A DNA stretch of 64,000 nucleotides from positions 1-64,000 of IMG/VR virus record IMGVR_UViG_3300027963_000041, one strand, 5' to 3'. The notes beneath the pieces were generated by a model. The model saw only the letters and a program-made list of their open reading frames with translations. It was not told the DNA's origin and did no database searches. The number at the start of each line of letters is the position of its first letter. Position 1 is the first letter of the stretch. Shown here piece after piece: positions 56,301-64,000 of this stretch. Source of the stretch: a virus. The translations under genes and the position numbers were made by a program.

Positions 56301-58023
56301 TTTCAAGACAGAAATTAACACCGCACCTCAGCCTAGTACTTTGTATAAGGTTGAAATTAATTCTATCTTCACAAGACTTCCACCGCTCACATATGGCGAT
56401 TTGATTATTGGTGATTATGCTCAAGATATAATTTTTTACGAAGCAGACACCAAGTTCAATACTACATTGTACAATGTTGGTGCCGCTAGAAACGAATACA
56501 ACATTGAGATTCCATCGTATGTTGATGTTACGATGGGATTCTATAGTGCTATCACTACAATGCAAGCTGATATTAAATCAGTTGAAATTGATATTGAGTT
56601 GCTACAAAGCGTTTCATCAAGCATCAGAGCAAGTTATAAGATAGATATTCTTTCTGGAGAAGGAATTACAAAAGGACAATTCCTTTTCAAGAATCTTCCT
56701 TTAGATGCATATGCACTAGAACAAATTCAAGAGGTTGCAACCTTAACATTTAATTCTGTTTCTCCAATAACATATCCGAATGCGAGAGCAAGAGTTAATA
56801 GTATTTTTGAAATTGACTTGCCAACAGTTACGCTTACACAACCATTAAATGTTGTGCCAAGTGACTTTTTCCCTGATATAAAATACATTCAGCCACAACT
56901 AAACATTGGTGCCTTAGATTATAGCGAAATTGAAGTTAATGTTGAGACATTTGTAGACGCTACAATGGCATTCTACAGCAATATTGTTACAGTTGAAACC
57001 GACATTAAATCAGTTGAAATTGATATTGAATTGTTTAATTCTGTGGCTTCGTCAGCAAGAACAAAGTATACGATAGAACCGTCTGCAACTAATTTGGTCA
57101 TTCAAAGCACTCCGTTGGCTTCTATTAAGATTGAAATTCTTTCACCAACAGATAGATACAAAGACCAATTCATCAGTAGATTCGCAAATAATTCTATTGC
57201 AAGTTTCGACACCGAGCCTATAGAAGATAGAATTGCTCTTGCGGCCGCAGGTTTTGTAAATGGTAAATATGATTATTACTATCAAAATGCGCGTCTAAAA
57301 CAATTTAGCAATACCGAAATTTCTGTATTAGAAAATCTTTCATTCTTGGATGCATTTGGTAATGATACAGTACGCAAAAATATACCAATCTCAGGTGCAG
57401 TAAATGTTCCGACTGTTATATACGACAATGTTACTTTACAAGTCATCAATGGACAACAAATAAATACTTACGCAAATGCATTATTCTCAGATAGTAGCGG
57501 ATTCCGTCCTGTGGTATTTGGTTCAGAAAATAACGGCACTCAAAACGGCACTATCACTTTCACAGTTCCAGCGGATGCTCCTAGTACGTTATATTACATT
57601 TGTCAATTCCACCACTTGATGCAAGGTGTGCTTTCAATTGTATCAGGATCAGGCTCAGGAGGAGCCAACAATCTTACTACATTTAATGTAACAAACGCTG
57701 GTGCAGGCGCCTATGTAATTGATGGTAACAGTAATCCAACACTAACATTAGTGCGAGGAAATACATACTACTTTGCAGTTTCAGCACCAGGTCATCCGTT
57801 CTGGATTAAAACAAATCCAAATACCGGTACAAGTAATGCATATAACAATGGACTAGCAACCGGCACTAACTTTACCGAAGATTTTAAAGTTCGAGATTAC
57901 ATTATCATTGGAAACGAAAAATTCATTATTACAGATATTGCAAACTCAAATTACATGGAGATTAACGTCTCCGCATCACAAAATTACACCAATGTTCCCG
58001 CTTATAGAGAAATTTTTGTATAA
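53371..58023 (+). CDS. Large baseplate wedge protein (gp7-like) with cupredoxin-like C-terminal motifs
   Basis: A 1,550-residue protein in the gp7 position. N-terminus: LDDETFLFFLSAYYDWMQTTD and a helical RRRLIAQLKDFFRSKSTEEAYTFLFRALFNE. The middle has repeated beta modules (GTGGTGFAVKI, GGTGYAVDDVVIITGDG) and repeated long beta regions. Near the end APSTLYYICQFHHLMQG gives Cys1411, His1414 and Met1417 spaced as in blue-copper proteins, followed by an SAPGHPFWIKT segment (His1475). T4 gp7 is about 1,030 residues, so this is enlarged. Confidence 0.75.
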   Translation: MADTVYYNPTLGLQNITPALDDETFLFFLSAYYDWMQTTDITFNGASGAFSNGEIITGQDSRATATIRYVGSNTITVSMKTEIPFDLGEEFVGGTSANSAFVLELSDNVLRKASHIRENKNNDKAQGQFLEYLKGELNKGIPVKTSADRRRLIAQLKDFFRSKSTEEAYTFLFRALFNETIEIRYPGDDLLRVSDGNFLKQSTIRINDRGVSQLGGEASVVSGNALVIGSNTDFTDFSTSDYFKIGTQQAVVSNVINATHMLATTNFTTTANNQFVYELIPTDIFELKNKTIRGRTSGSIGVVADVRASTLGGKSYADVILRLISGSFAENEIIEDIENPSSNVIVYGVVNGININDGGTGYAVDDVVIITGDGSEAAAKVTSVSEAPITKIVLANTGIGYQNNLSAVINNTGTGGTGFAVKISEIANTYTVGANNQYTVGDTVSLRIVNRGSGYVALPTITLQDTAVASLGLLHDKLIRINNAGTLYQVGDALVFTNPIGFSGNTAVGRVAAVTERWAETPVILVATEIVEPYKNESLLDDFGSNTVSVDGAGDEEVGILIEGSYYDRLKTEDWRAVGPIERLELTHSANGNYAFGSGYSTTSLPTVAVTSANGVGASLQVFNIQGKSAVINIDASNNIAGIGSIREVTILNQGIDYTTATIDASAKGDGNANLTAEIGGLFVDSGRFTNDDGKINFKILQDSLFYQDFSYVIRSGLSFDRYKEIVKEVVHPAGLEFFGEIVITSTISLTANFSSQFAAASAPRFASIFSFLSLFEGIGLPPPVQSSIIVKIKPVVSYVDQAILDLPEQDGGTIQVEINPTINVGAITHTEYRPILSPVIDVGIFGAANVTVIPVSLGTSEYDVILAGASLPATFDPSGAVREINIEPIVINQGITVIESTDPGLKGPLQFWLGPVVVSAEFIFSSVAPRTEVSGGVGIIVSTSTFTDSEYNVEIPIFVGMTPTIIPTDQIATPKFFKTEINTAPQPSTLYKVEINSIFTRLPPLTYGDLIIGDYAQDIIFYEADTKFNTTLYNVGAARNEYNIEIPSYVDVTMGFYSAITTMQADIKSVEIDIELLQSVSSSIRASYKIDILSGEGITKGQFLFKNLPLDAYALEQIQEVATLTFNSVSPITYPNARARVNSIFEIDLPTVTLTQPLNVVPSDFFPDIKYIQPQLNIGALDYSEIEVNVETFVDATMAFYSNIVTVETDIKSVEIDIELFNSVASSARTKYTIEPSATNLVIQSTPLASIKIEILSPTDRYKDQFISRFANNSIASFDTEPIEDRIALAAAGFVNGKYDYYYQNARLKQFSNTEISVLENLSFLDAFGNDTVRKNIPISGAVNVPTVIYDNVTLQVINGQQINTYANALFSDSSGFRPVVFGSENNGTQNGTITFTVPADAPSTLYYICQFHHLMQGVLSIVSGSGSGGANNLTTFNVTNAGAGAYVIDGNSNPTLTLVRGNTYYFAVSAPGHPFWIKTNPNTGTSNAYNNGLATGTNFTEDFKVRDYIIIGNEKFIITDIANSNYMEINVSASQNYTNVPAYREIFV

Positions 58024-58026
58024 ATA
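58019..58026 (+). promoter_or_regulatory. T4-type late promoter (TATAAATA)
   Basis: Exact TATAAATA overlapping the stop codon of the preceding gene, 76 bases before the next start at 58102. The 58027-58101 leader contains AAGGAGAT. Confidence 0.72.
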
Positions 58027-58101
58027 AGAGAGACTTTTATGAGTGGATTTTTTACCATAAACGATAAAATAGCCAGAATTGGCTCAACAAGGAGATAAAA
58101 C

Positions 58102-59367
58102 ATGCCAGCAATTGCAACCAGTAAATTCAGAGTGCATAATGCAGAGCAGTTTCTAGAATCATTTTCAGAAGCCTCTAACACCATTATGTACCTTTTCGTA
58201 GGCGGACCAAGCGCATTCGTAGATGACGCTAACCCACCAACACCAACCAACTCAACCGCAAACATTGAATATGTGCCATGGCGCGATACTTTCGGCGCAA
58301 AACGTATTCAGACAACTGACGTTGTTCACGTTGTTGATCGTTATGACTGGGCTTCAGGCACAGTTTATGATCAGTATGATGATCAAGATACAAATATTTT
58401 AGATGATGACTTTTATGTTGTCACAGATGATTATAACGTCTACAAATGCTTGTTCAACAACGGCGGTGGTGCTTCAACAACAAAACCATCTGGCACATCT
58501 ACAAGCCCATTTAATACCGCAGACGGATACAAATGGAAATACATGTACACAATTACTACATCCGATGCGTTGAAGTTTTTGACAAACGACTACATGCCAG
58601 TTCGTACAGACGCAACAGTATCCGCTGCCGCCGTGGGTGGTGCGATTCACGTTATTCAAGTTACAGCAGGTGGTTCAGCATACGCTTCAGCACCAACAGT
58701 AACTATTACAGGTGACGGATCAAGTGCCGCCGCAACAGCAACTGTGGCTGCTGGTGCAGTTACCGCAATTACAGTTGGCACAATCGGTTCTGGATACTCA
58801 AACGCAACAGTATCATTCTCTGGTGGTGGCGGTTCAGGCGCGGCCGCAAGAGCAATCATTTCACCTAAGTACGGTCACGGCAATAATGCAGTTGAAGAAC
58901 TTGGTGGTAAGTTTGTTATGATTAACGTCCGTCTTGACGGTTCTGAAGCAAACACAATTTCTACTGCTAACGACTTCCGTAAGATTGCATTGGTTCGTGA
59001 TCCATTTGAATTTGGTACAGCAACTCGCGCCATTTCTACGAACTATCGTCAGACATATCGTTTCACAATTCCAGCACCAAACACAAACTACGTTGTTGAC
59101 GAAGTAGTAACTTCAGGTTCTAACACCGCGGTTGTTGTTGAATGGGATAGCACCAACAAGTACTTGTACACAACAAAACCAATGCCACAAACATTTGCAA
59201 ATACTGCATCTGTTGTTGGTGCAACTGGTACAACTGGCACAATTACTGCTATTGCTAACTCTCAATTGGAACCATATTCTGGTGACGTTCTTTATATTGA
59301 AAACCGTAGCCCAATTTCTCGCGCGGCTGATCAGATTGAAGACGTTAAACTAGTCATTGAATTTTAA
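58102..59367 (+). CDS. gp8-like baseplate wedge protein
   Basis: A 421-residue protein: IEYVPWRDTFGAKRIQTTDVVHVVDRYDWASGTVYDQYDDQD, VYKCLFNNGGGASTTKPSGTS and DGYKWKYMYTITTSDALKFLTNDYMPV. This is the pattern of gp8-like wedge proteins of T4-like cyanophages. The C-terminal half carries Gly/Ser/Ala-rich beta modules (GDGSSAAATATVAAG) not in T4 gp8. Confidence 0.8.
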   Translation: MPAIATSKFRVHNAEQFLESFSEASNTIMYLFVGGPSAFVDDANPPTPTNSTANIEYVPWRDTFGAKRIQTTDVVHVVDRYDWASGTVYDQYDDQDTNILDDDFYVVTDDYNVYKCLFNNGGGASTTKPSGTSTSPFNTADGYKWKYMYTITTSDALKFLTNDYMPVRTDATVSAAAVGGAIHVIQVTAGGSAYASAPTVTITGDGSSAAATATVAAGAVTAITVGTIGSGYSNATVSFSGGGGSGAAARAIISPKYGHGNNAVEELGGKFVMINVRLDGSEANTISTANDFRKIALVRDPFEFGTATRAISTNYRQTYRFTIPAPNTNYVVDEVVTSGSNTAVVVEWDSTNKYLYTTKPMPQTFANTASVVGATGTTGTITAIANSQLEPYSGDVLYIENRSPISRAADQIEDVKLVIEF

Positions 59368-59403
59368 TCGTTATTATAATTAAACTTATTGTAGAAAAAA
59401 ACT

Positions 59404-62400
59404 ATGGCTTCTAATCCAGGTGGTGTAAATCTAAACATCAGCCCGTATTTCGATGATTATGATGAAGATAAGAAGTTTGTAAGAGTTCTCTATCGTCCTG
59501 GACGTGCAGTTCAGGCTAGAGAACTTTCACAATCTCAAACATATCAGCAAAAGCAAATTCAACGCTTTGCTGATTACTTCTTCAAGCAAGGATCAATCGT
59601 AAACGGGTGCGAACAAAACTTAGACTTGCGTATGGAGTATGTAAAACTTCAATCAAGTTTTGGTGTTGGCACCGGTGCGGCAACAGTCAATGTAGCATCA
59701 TTTTTGAATGAAACAGTTGTTGGTGCTAACACTGGCGTTCGCGCATACGTTGGTCTTGTTTCAGATATTGAGGGCGATGATCCAAAAACATTGTTCATCA
59801 ATTATACATCATCTGGTTCGATTCTTGTATACAGCAATACTTTACCATCGTTATTGACGGTTGGAAATACAATTTTCTTCCAACCTGTCAATGCGGCCGA
59901 TGCCGCAAATAATTCAAGTACTGGCGGGCTTGCGTCTGCTATTATTAATGGATTTTATGACGACCCTATTACCGGTCAACTAGCCGTTCTCTGTAACGGT
60001 CTTGTGGGCACGCCAAATACTTCAACAACGATTATTGCAAACACTATCACATCCGATGGTGGTAACAATATCATGCTTGTTACTGGTTTCAGCGATAAGA
60101 GAACCTCTATCAAGTTTGAAAATAATGAAAAACTTTACACATACAAACGCTTTGTTTCCGATTTTGGTGATGCAGTTTTTGCAAATACTGCAACAAGTGA
60201 CGCTATTCAATACGTTGAAAATCGCGGTGCGGCAAATGAAGTAGTGTACAAGTATGGTTCTAAATTTACACTAGGTGATGGAACTATTTACCTTTCCGAT
60301 CACTTTATAAAGAATGATTCTCAGACAATTATTCTTGACAAATATAAGAACACTCCATCATATAAAATTGGTGTTGTTCCATCTAAATCTTTTATTGATA
60401 CTGTTGATGATCAATCATTGCTTGACAATGCACAGGGCACACCTAACTTTCAAGCACTTGGCGCAGATCGTCTTAAAATTGACACAGTTCTTACCAAACT
60501 CACTCTATCAGCAAATACTGATGAGACAGAATTTATTAGCGTTACAGAAGTTGAGAATGGTTTGCTTAAACGCAAATTTACTCCTGACGTAGAGAGCAAG
60601 TTAGAAGAAGCAATCGCAAAACGCACCTTTGAAGAATCAGGAAATTATACACTTTCTGATCCAAAGATTTTTGTGCGTGAACACTTAAAACAAACAGACA
60701 ATACAGGTAAATTTACTGCCGCTGAAGGTGGTAACAATGAGTTGCTTGTAATTGAAACTGATCCATTTATTTCATACGTTAAAGGTTTTAGAAATGAATT
60801 GCTTGTAAAAGCATTCACACCTTTGCGTAAGGGTACTGATGAACAGTTTATTGAACAAACAAAAACAACATTGGTTTCAGGTTCTTACATTCCAGTCAAA
60901 GAGTTGGTTGGTGCGTGGGACATTATGGAAAACACAACTGTTGATTTGTACGACACAGTACAACAAGCAATTTCAAATGCAAGTTTTAGTTCAACTACTG
61001 TAAAAGGAACTAAAATAGGTGAAGCACGAATCCGTGCCATTGAATATGCATCAGGCGTTGCTGGTAAATCAGACACAACTTACAACTTGTATCTCTATGA
61101 TATTTCAATGAATCCTGGTAAAAAGTTCCAGGACGTTCGTTCTCTTTACGATGACGTAAGCGGTCTACCTGATCGTTATGCGGATGTTGTGGTTGACGCA
61201 TTTGGTAACGCAACATTGCGCGATGCCGCATTTGAACCTGCAATTTTTAGATTGCCATATACTGGTACCAAAACAATTCGAGACCTTGACAATAACGTAG
61301 AGGCAGGTTTTGGATTCAAAAAAGAATTCTCAGTATTCTTTAACGCTACTGGTATTATTACACTTATTACAACAGACTTGAATGAAACATTCGCGTCTGG
61401 TGCGTCTGATGCACTTAAAAATCAAAACTATCTTGCTGTTCCTACAATTACAGCAAACACTGGCGCTTATACTGGAACTGTAACTACTACATCAGGCAAC
61501 GCCTTAGTTGTTGGTACAAGCACAGCATTTACTACACAATGGGAAATTGGTGACGTAATTCGTGTTGGTGGACAAGATCGAATTATATCAAGCGTTGTGA
61601 ATACAACACACCTACTTGTGTCGTCAAACTTTACTACAACATTTTCAGCAAACACTTATTCAAAAGTATTTCCTGCTGGTTTGCCAGTTCGCTTGTATGG
61701 CCAAGCCGCAAACGGCACAAGAAGCGTAGCACTAGGTTCTGCTGGCGCACAGACCGTTGAAGTAGATTTGAAAGAAAGTAATATTGTTTCTTCAGCAGGT
61801 TCTGGTTTTACTGCGCGAGTAATTGCAACAATGAATCGCGCCAATGCGCGTGAGACAAGAAAAATTCTTGCTAATAACGAAACTGTTATTATTAATGCAA
61901 ATACACATCCAAATGGATTTCAAGGTCCTTACGGACTCGGTTATGGTGATGTTTATCAAATTCGTGCAATCTATCAATCAACTAATTTTAGCACTACACC
62001 AACAACATCAAATACTGTTGTGACAGATAACTATACTTTTGACAATGGTCAAAGAGATACATCATATGAACATGGAAGTATTTCTCCTAAGATTGGTGTC
62101 GTACCATCAGGACAATTGCTTGTAGTTTTTGATCACTTTAACCACGACACATCACAAGGTCTTGGGTATTTGTCAATTGATTCGTATCCAATTAACGATG
62201 CAACTTCATCTAATACATCAATTAGAACAGATCAAATTCCAATCTACAGATCAAGAACTGGTACGTCATTTGATTTGCGCGACTGTTTAGATTTCCGTGC
62301 AATTAAAGCGGCTAACACTACACCAACAAATCCATTACCATCTATCGCTACAGTTTTGACTGGTACAGCGAACGTAGCATTTGGTAGTGCAAATGTAATT

Positions 62401-64000
62401 GGTACTGGAACAACATTCACAACAACAGTTATTGCTGGTGACACTCTTCGTATTTCAAATCAAGAAAGAATTGTTGCGTCTGTTACGAATAACACATTCT
62501 TAACATGTACTACACAATTCTCAAAAACTGCAACAGCACAAACTGTTAATAGCATAAACCCTAATGAATACGTTATCCCTGGCGGCGGTTTACACTTTCC
62601 AGTTCCATCATCTGACTATACCGCAGACTTAATTGTTTACAAAGGTAGAAAAGCAAAACTCTATGTTGATGAAAACGGTGAACTTGGTATCAATGATGGT
62701 TCACCAGGTTACCCATATTCATCACCACCTCCAACAATTCCTGATACACTTGAAATTGCAGAATTGACTATTCCTGTGTATCCTTCTCTTGCAAGAGATA
62801 TTCAGATCGAATCTTATAACAACCGCCGATTCACCATGCGTGATATTGGTAAGTTAAAGACTCGCGTTGAACAGTTAGAGTACTATGCTACACTCAACGA
62901 AACTGAACGTAAAGCAAGTGAGAAAGTTATTCTTGACGATGCTGGTTTAGACAAATACAAAAACGGTGTTCTTGTTGATACTTTCGATGGACATAACATT
63001 GGTGACGTAAACTCAGCAGACTATAAAGTTTCTATTGATAGAACATTCCGCTATGCGACTGCTTATGCAAACAATCAAATTCAAATTGCTTTGAAATATA
63101 ACACAACCGGTTCTTCTGGTGTGTATCGCACACCTGGCAATAAATTGATGTTGGATTATAATGAAGAAACATTCATTGATCAGCCATATGCATCTCAGAC
63201 AATTAATCTAGCACAAGAACTTACATTCACTTGGACTGGTGATTTGGAAGTAGTGCCAGCAACAGATAACTGGATGGATACAAATTATCCACCAGACGCA
63301 AATACAGTTGTTGACTTGACTGGTTTTGCTGATAACTTCAGAACACTTGTCGATGCATGGAACACAGAAGTGGCTCCAATGACACGTTTTTGGACAGGCG
63401 AACCTCCAGTTACTTCACAAACAAACGTGGGTAGTGCGTTCCGCAGTTTCCAACGCGCAACTACATGGGGTCTTGCGGTTCTGCAAGCACAAAGAACACT
63501 TACTACACAAGATCAAATTCAATTTGAAAATCGTGGACAGATTGACATTGCCGCGGCTGACGTAAACAGAGTTACCGAACGTGTTTCTGACGTTTCTATT
63601 AAGCAATGGATGCGTCCACGCGACTTTATTTTCCAAGCACAGTCCATGAAAGACGGTGCAAGAGTTTATGCATTCTTTGATGATATTAACGTAACTGCTA
63701 ACTGCACACAAATTCGTTTGGTTGGTAGCACAACAGTAGATGATTTACTCGACTTGTTTGACACAAATGGTATTCTTGCAACAGATAACACAAAGTATGT
63801 TCGTTTGCCTGCTGGTACATTGCGTACAGAAAGAAATAGAATCTTCGGTCTCTTCAGAGTACCTGAGAATCGTTACTATACCGGTCAACGCACATTCCGT
63901 TTGACTGACGATATAGACAATCGCGTATCTACTGCCACAACAATTGCAAGTACATCAATCTTCTCACAAGGCCTTGCAATCTCTAAGGGGCTTGATATTG
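59404..64000 (+). CDS. Large tail/baseplate protein with DUF4815 domain (truncated by window end)
   Basis: More than 1,530 residues, open to the right edge. The start MASNPGGVNLNISPYFDDYD continues into YRPGRAVQARELSQSQTYQQ and DYFFKQGSIVNGCE, the DUF4815 signature of phage structural proteins. Inserted beta modules of the form GNALVVGTSTAFTTQWEIGD (about residue 700 and again near 995) resemble modules in the gp7-like gene. Later NRRFTMRDIGKLKTRVEQLEYY is a coiled coil. Probably connects baseplate and fibres. Confidence 0.82.
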   Translation, partial: MASNPGGVNLNISPYFDDYDEDKKFVRVLYRPGRAVQARELSQSQTYQQKQIQRFADYFFKQGSIVNGCEQNLDLRMEYVKLQSSFGVGTGAATVNVASFLNETVVGANTGVRAYVGLVSDIEGDDPKTLFINYTSSGSILVYSNTLPSLLTVGNTIFFQPVNAADAANNSSTGGLASAIINGFYDDPITGQLAVLCNGLVGTPNTSTTIIANTITSDGGNNIMLVTGFSDKRTSIKFENNEKLYTYKRFVSDFGDAVFANTATSDAIQYVENRGAANEVVYKYGSKFTLGDGTIYLSDHFIKNDSQTIILDKYKNTPSYKIGVVPSKSFIDTVDDQSLLDNAQGTPNFQALGADRLKIDTVLTKLTLSANTDETEFISVTEVENGLLKRKFTPDVESKLEEAIAKRTFEESGNYTLSDPKIFVREHLKQTDNTGKFTAAEGGNNELLVIETDPFISYVKGFRNELLVKAFTPLRKGTDEQFIEQTKTTLVSGSYIPVKELVGAWDIMENTTVDLYDTVQQAISNASFSSTTVKGTKIGEARIRAIEYASGVAGKSDTTYNLYLYDISMNPGKKFQDVRSLYDDVSGLPDRYADVVVDAFGNATLRDAAFEPAIFRLPYTGTKTIRDLDNNVEAGFGFKKEFSVFFNATGIITLITTDLNETFASGASDALKNQNYLAVPTITANTGAYTGTVTTTSGNALVVGTSTAFTTQWEIGDVIRVGGQDRIISSVVNTTHLLVSSNFTTTFSANTYSKVFPAGLPVRLYGQAANGTRSVALGSAGAQTVEVDLKESNIVSSAGSGFTARVIATMNRANARETRKILANNETVIINANTHPNGFQGPYGLGYGDVYQIRAIYQSTNFSTTPTTSNTVVTDNYTFDNGQRDTSYEHGSISPKIGVVPSGQLLVVFDHFNHDTSQGLGYLSIDSYPINDATSSNTSIRTDQIPIYRSRTGTSFDLRDCLDFRAIKAANTTPTNPLPSIATVLTGTANVAFGSANVIGTGTTFTTTVIAGDTLRISNQERIVASVTNNTFLTCTTQFSKTATAQTVNSINPNEYVIPGGGLHFPVPSSDYTADLIVYKGRKAKLYVDENGELGINDGSPGYPYSSPPPTIPDTLEIAELTIPVYPSLARDIQIESYNNRRFTMRDIGKLKTRVEQLEYYATLNETERKASEKVILDDAGLDKYKNGVLVDTFDGHNIGDVNSADYKVSIDRTFRYATAYANNQIQIALKYNTTGSSGVYRTPGNKLMLDYNEETFIDQPYASQTINLAQELTFTWTGDLEVVPATDNWMDTNYPPDANTVVDLTGFADNFRTLVDAWNTEVAPMTRFWTGEPPVTSQTNVGSAFRSFQRATTWGLAVLQAQRTLTTQDQIQFENRGQIDIAAADVNRVTERVSDVSIKQWMRPRDFIFQAQSMKDGARVYAFFDDINVTANCTQIRLVGSTTVDDLLDLFDTNGILATDNTKYVRLPAGTLRTERNRIFGLFRVPENRYYTGQRTFRLTDDIDNRVSTATTIASTSIFSQGLAISKGLDI

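Overview
The window is part of the genome of a large, A/T-rich, T4-related myovirus. The evidence is a set of T4-type proteins: ssDNA-binding protein gp32, helicase loader gp59, late co-activator gp33, head-completion nuclease gp4, and baseplate proteins gp26, gp54, gp48, gp53, gp25, gp6, gp5-like, gp7-like and gp8-like. T4-type late promoters (TATAAATA or CATAAATA) also occur. The tmRNA tag ANDEKFALAA and a circularly permuted tmRNA gene point to a proteobacterial, perhaps betaproteobacterial, host; that is inference.

Layout. 1-4.6 kb: fifteen tRNA genes, small genes, and a Ro60/TROVE-like RNA-binding protein gene (DUF2828 type). That gene is preceded by a promoter and about 470 nt of untranslated, structured RNA, and followed by another structured RNA. 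4.6-8.75 kb: a metallophosphoesterase, then a minus-strand operon of membrane proteins and an SGNH hydrolase behind a late-type promoter. 8.75-24.1 kb: many small early-type genes. Six sigma70-like promoters there carry the same upstream dyad (GTTG-N8-CAAC) at constant spacing. This stretch also holds a GIY-YIG protein, HAD phosphatase, envelope lipoproteins, PhoH, a PD-(D/E)XK exonuclease and a MazG-like protein.

24.1-24.5 kb: a two-piece, permuted tmRNA. 24.5-33 kb: a DUF401-like membrane transporter, then a sugar cassette: methyltransferase, glycosyltransferase, E1/RfbH-type 3-dehydrase, YerE-like ThDP enzyme, two NAD-dependent epimerase/dehydratases and a GT9-like transferase. It suggests a branched 3,6-dideoxyhexose pathway. 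33-35.8 kb: endolysin, then gp33, gp59 and gp32.

35.8-45.4 kb, minus strand: a 2,272-residue tape-measure-like protein with an internal cell-wall-lytic domain, gp26, gp54 and gp4. 45.4-64 kb, plus strand: tail-tube cap, baseplate hub and wedge genes, ending in a tail gene cut by the window edge.

The most novel parts are the Ro-like protein with its repeated RNA modules (7-bp stems of differing sequence, each followed by the same TTCAGCAA motif), the permuted phage tmRNA, and the phased dyad shared by six early promoters. Everything here was read by eye; no alignment, folding program or database search was run.
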